A DNA stretch of 64,000 nucleotides from Cymbidium sinense (Eukaryota > Streptophyta > Magnoliopsida > Asparagales > Orchidaceae): assembly GCA_021442155.1 (NCBI GenBank), contig CM038214.1, positions 49,296,703 to 49,360,702 on the forward strand, read 5' to 3'. Each line of letters starts with the position of its first letter. Positions within the stretch are counted from its first letter, which is position 1. Positions 57,601 to 64,000 of the stretch are shown piece after piece. The position numbers were made by a program, and so were the translations under genes. The notes under the pieces were generated by a model, which saw only the letters and a list, made by a program, of their open reading frames with translations, ran no database searches and was not told the origin of the DNA.

Positions 57601-57815
57601 TAATATGATGGTTGATTCAATCTATCACTTATGGAATTATGTCTTTATAGTATAGATGGTTCTAGTTATCTAGGGTTTTTGATTTGCTCTATGCATGCTC
57701 ATTTTTTATCTATGTCATCACTTGTGTCCTATAAAACTTGGTGTGTGTTACTAATAATGAAATAAAAAGAAGAACTATTGAATATGAATTTATTCTTTAT
57801 CAAACAAAAAAAAAC
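57601..57815 (+). pseudogene. GR-RBP 3'-end segment, copy O (3' part only)
   Basis: Begins at TATGATGGTTGATTC, the GYDG-TGA site of the F/J/N subfamily, then jumps over the SRYS region to CAATCTATCACTTATGGAATTATG and the 3' UTR: TCTAGTTATCTAGGGTTTTT, TCATCACTTGTGTCCTATAAAAC, GAATATGAATTTATTC, and an A-run (57804-57813). The upstream Gly-rich part is replaced by an unidentified insert. Non-coding. Confidence 0.75.
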
Positions 57816-58881
57816 CAAAAATTGATAACCCTCAAATAAAACCTGAACCCTAAACATAAAACCTAAACTCTAAACCCTAAACCCTAATCCCAAAATACCC
57901 TAAACCCTAAACCCTAAAACCCTAAAACCCTAAACCCTAAACCCTAAGATCTAAACCCTAAACTCTAAACTAACCCTAAACCCTAAAAATATAAAAACCT
58001 AAACCTAAATGAACTAAAAACTATAAATAAAATTAATAAAAAAACCTAAACCAAAATAAAATCAAATTATATAATAAAATAAAAAGATAAACTAAAACCA
58101 AAAAACTTAACCTAAAAAAAAAAAATAAAATAAAATTAAAATTAAAATAAAATAAAATAAATAAAACTTAAACTAAACTAAAAATAAATAAAAAAAGCTA
58201 AATAAAATAAAACTAAACCTAAAATAGAAATAAAATAAACCTAAAAAAATATAATAAATACTAAATAAAAACCTAACCTAAATAATAAATCAAAAAATAA
58301 AACTTAAAATAAATAAAAAATAAAACCTAATCCCTAAACTAAAAAAAACTAAACCTAAAATAAAAATAAAATAAAATCTAAAACTAAACTAAAATAAACT
58401 AAACCAAAACCAAAACTTAAACCTAAACTAAATAAAATAAAACAAACTAAAAATAAACATAAACCTAAAGTAAAAAATAAAATTAAAAAATAGAACTAAA
58501 ATAAAAACATAAAACATAAACATAAAAAAATAAAATAAAAACCTAAACCTAAGCCCAAAAATAAAAAATAAAACCTAAACGTTTGAATAAAAATAAAACT
58601 AAACTAAAATAAAAACCTAAACCTAAACCTAAATATAAAACATAAACTAAAATAAAAAACCTAAAGTAAAATAAATAAACTTAAAATAAATAAAATAAAC
58701 TAAATAAACATAAACCTGTGAGTTTACTTAATTTAAAAAAAAAAACTTTGACTCTAAATCCTAAACCCTAAAACTAACTATAAAATTGAAACTCTAAACA
58801 CAAAACTTACAACCCTAAACCCAAAACCTTAAAAAACCCTAAATCATAAACCCTAAACTTCCCTTAAACCTAAACCCCTAT
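57816..58881 (+). repeat. CCCTAAA-type and AT-rich array, left flank of LINE 4
   Basis: CCCTAAA-rich to 57990; AT-rich to 58710; marker CCTGTGAGTTTACTTAATTT at 58714-58733; CCCTAAA variants to 58881, where a run of 14 C begins. No gene is seen. Confidence 0.9.
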
Positions 58882-58989
58882 CCCCCCCCCCCCCCTTCCA
58901 AGCTTTCTCTCATTCTCTAGCAATTTTGAATCCCTCTTGGTGGCATTTCTCATTGAGATTTTGGCCTAGTTTTAACTGAATTCAAAGGC

Positions 58990-60510
58990 TTGAATGGCAT
59001 CTGGCCATTTGTGTGATGCTTCATCATTGATCATGGTTGTGGTGAGTTCTATTCCTTGGGCTCCACCTCAAATTATGGATGCTTCAGCTAGGGCATCTGA
59101 GACTTTGGGGCTTGGCATGATGTCGCTTCTCTACTAACTCTTTAAGGAAGTGCCCTCTAGTAAGCCTTCTCCTTGATTTGGTTAATCTCATTTTGACATC
59201 TTTTAGAGGTTTGATAAAGGGTAATGTGCTCGATGTGGATGTTGAAAAGTTGGCAAAATAATTTGAATTTTCTCTTATCGATAAATTTACTTAGCATCAT
59301 CCAAATTTGGATAAGATCTACTCTTTTTTCCATAATCTCAAGCTTACGGGTGCTTTCACGATTGGTCTTATTGACCCATGGCATATCCTGATTCAACTTT
59401 CTAATGATCTATTATTCACAAGTTATTTTGCATTTTTCTTATTTAATCTTTAATTGTCAAATACGTTTGTTGAAGTGGTCACCCCTATTTGACATTAAAG
59501 AAGAATCTCCTATTATCCCTGTGGGTTTAACTCTTCCTAAAATGCGCATTCATTTTGCTACCCATCATGTGCTTTTTACTATATGTGCTTTATTTGGTCA
59601 ACCTTTGCAACTTGATCAAGCGACCGTTGAGCAATCTCACCCTTCTGTGGCTCAGATCCTCATGGAATTAGACATAAGTAAGAAATACCCTAAGGAAGTT
59701 TTGATTAGCTCTAAAAAATATGGGTATTCATAAAAGGTTAAATTGGAGAACCTTCTAATTTTTATTTTAAATTGTAAAATTCTGGTCATGATAATTCAAA
59801 ATGTTATATTCTCCATCCCCACTTAAAAAATGAAATCCTCCTAAAGAGAATGTTGTTCGCCATAAGTCGATCCCTACTTATGTTCAAATCGCCCGTGATC
59901 CTAAGAATGGTATGAAGGCTATTATTAAGGTTGATTCCGGTATCGTGGTTAATCGTTGAACAAGTTTTGGCTCCTACTTGATATAGATTGATGATTTTCA
60001 AAATGGGAAGATGATTTACCACTTTTTTCCTTCTTTGAATTTGAATATTTCTAATGGACAATAATAAATTTTAAAGTTATTAGAAAATGATTATATTTCC
60101 TCGATTCTATTCTGCATCTATGCTTTGATCAATGAAAATGAAGCTTTTAATGAGGATTTAAATGATGTTGAGCATGCTGAAAACATTTTTGATCTGATTT
60201 AACAAATTATGCTTTAAATGGTTCTAAATCATCACCATCTCTCATTTCTAATCTTGATATTCATGTTAATCCTACTATTCAACTCAATATGGATTTGGAA
60301 GAGGGTGAACTCCCCTCCAAACACTTGGAAAATTCTCCTAAATCTATGAGCAATGTTACTAAATCTTACTCGGATGATGACTCTAGGGGAAAAGAAAATG
60401 GTTTTCAAACTTGTCATGCTAGAAAGAAAAAAAAAAGTGTTAAAAATTACTTTTCTAAATTGCCCAAAAACACTAGATCTACTGCAGCCTCTCACTCCTC
60501 TCTTAATTAA
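58990..60510 (+). pseudogene. LINE copy 4 ORF1 (DUF4283, damaged CCHC), decayed
   Basis: After a 5' UTR of ~100 bases the ORF1 reading starts near CATCTGGCCATTTGTGTGATG. The DUF4283-like part is open at 59404-59733: IRLLKWSPLFDIKEESPIIP, VGLTLPKMRIHFATHHVLF, ALFGQPLQLDQATVEQSHPS. The zinc knuckle near 59765-59810 is worn (N-C-KI.., H, C kept; first cysteine lost). The C-terminal part (60289-60510) reads MDLEEGELPSKHLENSPKSM, DDDSRGKENGFQTCHARKKK and a basic end. Frameshifts occur in between. Role in the family: RNA binding. Confidence 0.8.
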
Positions 60511-60540
60511 CCTTTGCTTAACCCCTTTTTATTTTAATTA

Positions 60541-61620
60541 TGTTTAATTTTCTTGTTTGAATGTTAGGGATCGGTACCTCTCTATTCATAATCATATTAA
60601 AAATCTTTTCACATTCATAATATTTATTAACTTATTATTCTGAGCCTCTTATTCATGCTAATAAAATTAACCATGTTGCTAGAATGATCGCTTCAATAAA
60701 CTTTCTATAATGTTAGTAATAAGATTTGGTGTTTTTGGATAATTTCGTTGAGGTTTCTATTATTGATGATTTTCAACAAGTTGTCAATGCTCAAATCTCT
60801 TATGGCGACTATTTCATTTTAGGCTCTTTTGTTTATGCATCTTGTTATAGATCTAGTAGAAATCTTCTTTGGGATAATTTGAGGAATTTTGCTACCACGG
60901 TCAAAAAACTTGGTTTGTGGGTGATAATTTTAACACTATTTTATTCTCTTCTAAACAAAGCGATGGTTGCTCTTCCAATATTCATTCTATGGAAAATGTT
61001 TCCAATATGATCCTTGATTTTAATTTGATTGTAATTTAATTGAAATTGGCTTTAAGGGTTCTAGTTATACTTGGCAAAACACTATACTTTGGCAAAGGTT
61101 AGATGAGATTCTTTTTAATACTCATTGGTTTACTCAATGGCCTATTACTTCTGTTGATGATTTAAGCATAACCTTGTCTGATCATGCTCTTCTTCTAGTT
61201 TCTATTAAAGATACTTCTAACAAATTACATAAATCCTCTCCTTTTAGATAAACATGTGGATTCAATATATTGATTTTGTTGTGGCTAATAATTGGAAAGC
61301 CCCTTTACATCCTGATAATTCCATTATGGGGAATGAATAGATTTTGGTTTAAACTTAAAAGACTTATACAAAATTTGGTGGAACAAGCATTATTTTAAAA
61401 CCTTTTCCTAATATTTTAAGATATGGAAAAATTGGTTTGTGATCTTGAAATCTCTTTTATGTCTGATCCTTCTAAGATTAAGGACTTGACTAAGGCGAAA
61501 GAAAAACATGTTAACATCCAAAATATGGAAGAGACATACTTGCACCAAAAAGCTGCTAGTAAGCATGTTGTGGATGGTGATAGGAATACTAGGTATTTCC
61601 ATGCTTTAGTTAATTAAAAG
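60541..61620 (+). pseudogene. LINE copy 4 ORF2 endonuclease region, decayed
   Basis: The start (MFNFLV-MLGIGT, 60541) is frameshifted. Then come IHANKINHVARMI near 60660, NKIWCFW, NFVEVSIIDDFQQVVNAQIS at about 60738, GSFVYASCYRSSRNLLWDNL and a GDNFNTILFSS-like motif near 60920. The NLIEIGFKGSSYTWQNTILW segment at about 61035-61090 has the conserved (S)xxTW and is followed by RLDEILFNTHW. The linker KAASKHVVDGDRNTRYFHAL ends near 61610. The copy is broken by stops but shows the whole domain. Confidence 0.8.
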
Positions 61621-61671
61621 AGAGCTTTAAATAATATTTAACAAATTAAAGATGACAATGGTGTTTGGATT

Positions 61672-62800
61672 ATGGAGAATAATGATATTAAAGAATCAGT
61701 TATTAATTACCTTAGAAGTATGCTTAATAAGAGTTTCTCTTATGAAGCTATTTATAAATTGCATTTGATTCCTTGTATTATTACTAATGATGATAATGAT
61801 TTGCTTACCATCGTGCCTAATGAAGATAAAATTTTAAAGTCCTTAATAGCATGAATATAGATTCTCATTGGTCCAGGGTTTCACTACTCAATTTTTTTTA
61901 ATGGTAATCCTTTTCCTAGATATTTTTTTGGTACTTCTATTATTCTCATACCTAAGAAAGATAATCCAAACTATTGGAGTGATTTTAGACCTATTAGTCT
62001 TTGCACCTTTTTCAATAAGTTGATTTCCAAAATTCTAACCAACTTTAGTCCTTTACTTAATAAAATTATCTCTCAACCAAATTAGTTTTGTTAGAGGTAG
62101 ATCTATTTTTGATAATATTTGACTAGCCCAAGAATTAATTCATGATCTTGATGCTAAGATTATAGGTGGAAACATTCTTTTCAAATTAGATATTACCAAA
62201 GACTTGGATAACCTTTCTTGGGACTTTTTTTTCCATATTCCAAATTTATTTTTGATTTTTGATAAATTTATTTTTCTTATTAAAAATTGTATTAATAATT
62301 CCTGGTTTTTGATTTTGCTTAATGGGAAAGCCTTGGGTTCTTTCCCTCTTCACGTGGCTTAAGACAAGGGGATCCATTATCTCCTGCTTTATTTATTATT
62401 GTTATTGTACTCCTCTAGGATCATCAATGATTTATTCTTTAACAATCCTAGTATGTACTGTAACTCTTGGTGGTCTTCTATTTCACATTTAAGCTTTGTA
62501 GATGATTTCATTATCTTTTGCAATGCTTTTATTCATCATATCAAGCATCTCAAGTACTTTATAAATTAATTTGGTAGAAAGTGGCTTTTCTATCAATGGT
62601 AACAAAAGTTATTTGATCACTTCCTCTTAATCTACAATAATAAAATCAATCAAATGCATATCACTAATTTTAAGCATCAACACTTACCTCTAAAGTACTT
62701 TGGTGCTTCCTCTTTAACAGCCCAAAATGATCCCATCTCTTTGATGAGTTAATTAAAAAAATTTTAAATAAAATCTCTATTTGGGAATTCCATTTACTTT
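61672..62800 (+). pseudogene. LINE copy 4 reverse transcriptase, decayed
   Basis: After the linker (HLIPCIITNDDNDLLTIVPN) the RT motifs appear in shifting frames: RYFFGTSIILIPKKDNPNYW and SDFRPISLCTFFNKLISKIL near 61920-62040, SFVRGRSIFDNI near 62085, AQELIHDLDAKIIGGNILFK and LDITKDLDNLSW near 62180 (KAF changed to KDL), [15 protein letters not shown] near 62357, then LSFVDDFIIFCNAFIHHIKH near 62490 with FVDD intact. Small deletions cause frameshifts, one of them in the start of the QGDP region. Confidence 0.8.
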
Positions 62801-62856
62801 CTTTTGGTGGTAAGCTCATCATTCTTAAAAGCACTCTCAATTCAATTCCTCTTTAT

Positions 62857-64000
62857 TTGATTCAAACTATTATCCCCACTAATGCTACTCTCTTCAGAAT
62901 TGATCTCTTGATTAATAACTTTTTTTGGGGCTCCAATAACTCTACCAAAAGAATGCATTGGACATCTTGGCATAAATGTTGTGGTCCTTTGGGTGAAGGT
63001 GCTCTAGGTTGCAAACCTATTCGGGAAGCTATCACCACTTTCTCTCATAAGCTCTGGTGGAATTTTAGAAAGAATGATAACCTTTGGGGCAATTTTATGA
63101 TGGAAAAATATTGCCAAGGTAAACACCCTCTTATCTATGCTTATATAGTAGGTGACTTTCCAGTTTGGAAAAGGCTTTCCTCCATTAAATGGGTTGTTGA
63201 ATCCTTAATATCTTGGTGTATTCATTCAGGTACTTCTTTCTTTTGGCAAGACAAGACTAGCAATGCTCCATTGACACCCTTTATCTACCCACTATACTTC
63301 ATTATCAAAATTTACGTATTGCTCTTAATAATAATTGAATTAAAGTAAACTTGAGAATTATATCCCAATTTCTCTTTTTGACAATTTTAGAAATATTCCC
63401 ATTTCTTCTAACATACCCAATCAAATTCTTTTTAAGCTTTCTCACAATGATGATTTTGTTCTTAAAAAGGTTTGGAATTTTATTAGAGTTAAGAAGAACT
63501 CCTCCAATGTCTTTATTAAACTTTGGAACAATATCATTCCCATTTCCTATTCAATTTTTTCTTGGAGGATTTTGAATAACTTTATTCCCGTGGACTCTTT
63601 TCTCTAGACTAAAGGGTTATATTTACCATCATAATGCTATTATTGCTTTCATATTGAAAATATAAATCATGTTTTGTCAATGGTGTTATTGCTTCTAAAT
63701 TATGGCTTTGGTATGATGATTTATTTAATACCAACTATTTTCATGGTACTCTTTCTTTATATCAACTTCTTGAAGTTTGTTTCAAAAAAACTATGAAAGG
63801 TCATATAAAAGTTTTAATTGTGATTACCCTTCTCTGGTTCATCTGGATGGATATAAATGATGCTAAATATCGTGGCACTCCTATGAACAACAAAAGGATT
63901 CTCGCTATAACTAAAGAAAAAATGCATGCCCTGTTTAATGCAAGTCTTATTAGTAACATTCATTTTAGAGGCTATAAATTTGTTGCTAAAAAATTGGGTA
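62857..64000 (+). pseudogene. LINE copy 4 post-RT region, cut by window end
   Basis: Open from 62857 to 63348: MIQTIIPTNATLFRIDLLIN, NFFWGSNNSTKRMHWTSWHK, GPLGEGALGCKPIREAITTF, SHKLWWNFRKNDNLWGNFMM, GKHPLIYAYIVGDFPVWKRL. Then come shifted frames with FIKLWNNIIPISYSIFSWRI and VPVDSFL-TAG (63605-63607), the stop shared with copy 1. The last bases hold the IHFRGYKFVAKKLG segment that immediately precedes RNase H in copy 1. RNase H itself lies outside the window. Confidence 0.8.

Larger units (their letters stand above)
58882..64000 (+). mobile_element. LINE copy 4, plant L1-type, runs off the window
   Basis: Begins right after a run of 14 C (58882-58895) with TTCCAAGCTTTCTCTCATTC, like copy 3, so the 5' end is probably complete. 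It holds ORF1, endonuclease, RT and the post-RT region. The window ends at AAAAAATTGGGTA, equivalent to about 24630 in copy 1, just before the RNase H. Sequence is closest to copy 1 in the ORF2 half, including a shared TAG at 63605-63607. Many frameshifts and stops show it is inactive. Confidence 0.9.

Noticed and set aside
6346..58881. A functional chromosome end (telomere)
   Set aside because: The repeats are internal, highly degenerate and flanked on both sides by transposons; the longest perfect run is about seven repeats.
6346..58881. CRISPR-like array (regular repeats with spacers)
   Set aside because: Repeats are telomere words and long higher-order units in a plant-type sequence, without uniform short spacers or cas genes.

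Overview
This window looks like repeat-rich plant nuclear DNA. The evidence is degenerate Arabidopsis-type telomere repeat (TTTAGGG/CCCTAAA), plant L1-type LINEs with a DUF4283/CCHC ORF1 and a C-terminal RNase H, a Ty3/gypsy relic of Tat type with a second RNase H, and fragments of a plant glycine-rich RNA-binding protein (GR-RBP) gene. Very large interstitial telomere-like arrays are known from conifers, so a gymnosperm or other large plant genome is plausible, but the species cannot be fixed from sequence alone. I see no intact protein-coding gene, tRNA or rRNA.

Layout. 1-2515: decayed gypsy pol (RT end, RNase H, second RNase H, integrase). 2713-4375: three diverged direct repeats. 4930-6345: about 340-bp tandem repeats. 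6346-17279: degenerate array with TTTAGGG on the + strand. 17280-17379: exactly 100 N. 17380-58881: the same kind of array with CCCTAAA on the + strand. It is interrupted by three LINE copies (about 19.56-26.65, 36.55-38.43 and 45.81-53.08 kb). A fourth LINE begins at 58.9 kb and runs off the window.

The array is not plain telomere repeat. It is a higher-order repeat of roughly 2.1-2.3 kb, often rearranged. In the CCCTAAA orientation each unit has: (i) a 350-500 bp segment from the 3' end of a GR-RBP gene (end of the RRM, Gly-rich tail, stop, 3' UTR, short A-run); (ii) a CCCTAAA-rich block; (iii) an AT-rich block of AAATAAAATAAACC type; (iv) a short marker close to CCTACTGGTTTACTTAATTT; (v) another CCCTAAA-rich block; (vi) a leader near AAAGTAACTAAATAAATT before the next GR-RBP segment. 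I count 15 GR-RBP segments: five on the - strand left of the gap and ten on the + strand right of it. Unit polarity and telomere-repeat polarity both flip at the gap. The arrangement (TTTAGGG)n-gap-(CCCTAAA)n is what a head-to-head telomere-type fusion would give, but a mis-oriented scaffold join would look the same.

All four LINEs lie on the + strand, and the two whose 3' ends are visible run from an A-tract straight into CCCTAAA or CTAAACCC. The GR-RBP segments have the same polarity. That suggests either target-primed insertion at telomere-like DNA or amplification of LINEs together with the array. A nonsense codon shared by two LINEs, and one shared by four GR-RBP copies, favour a large contribution from segmental duplication.
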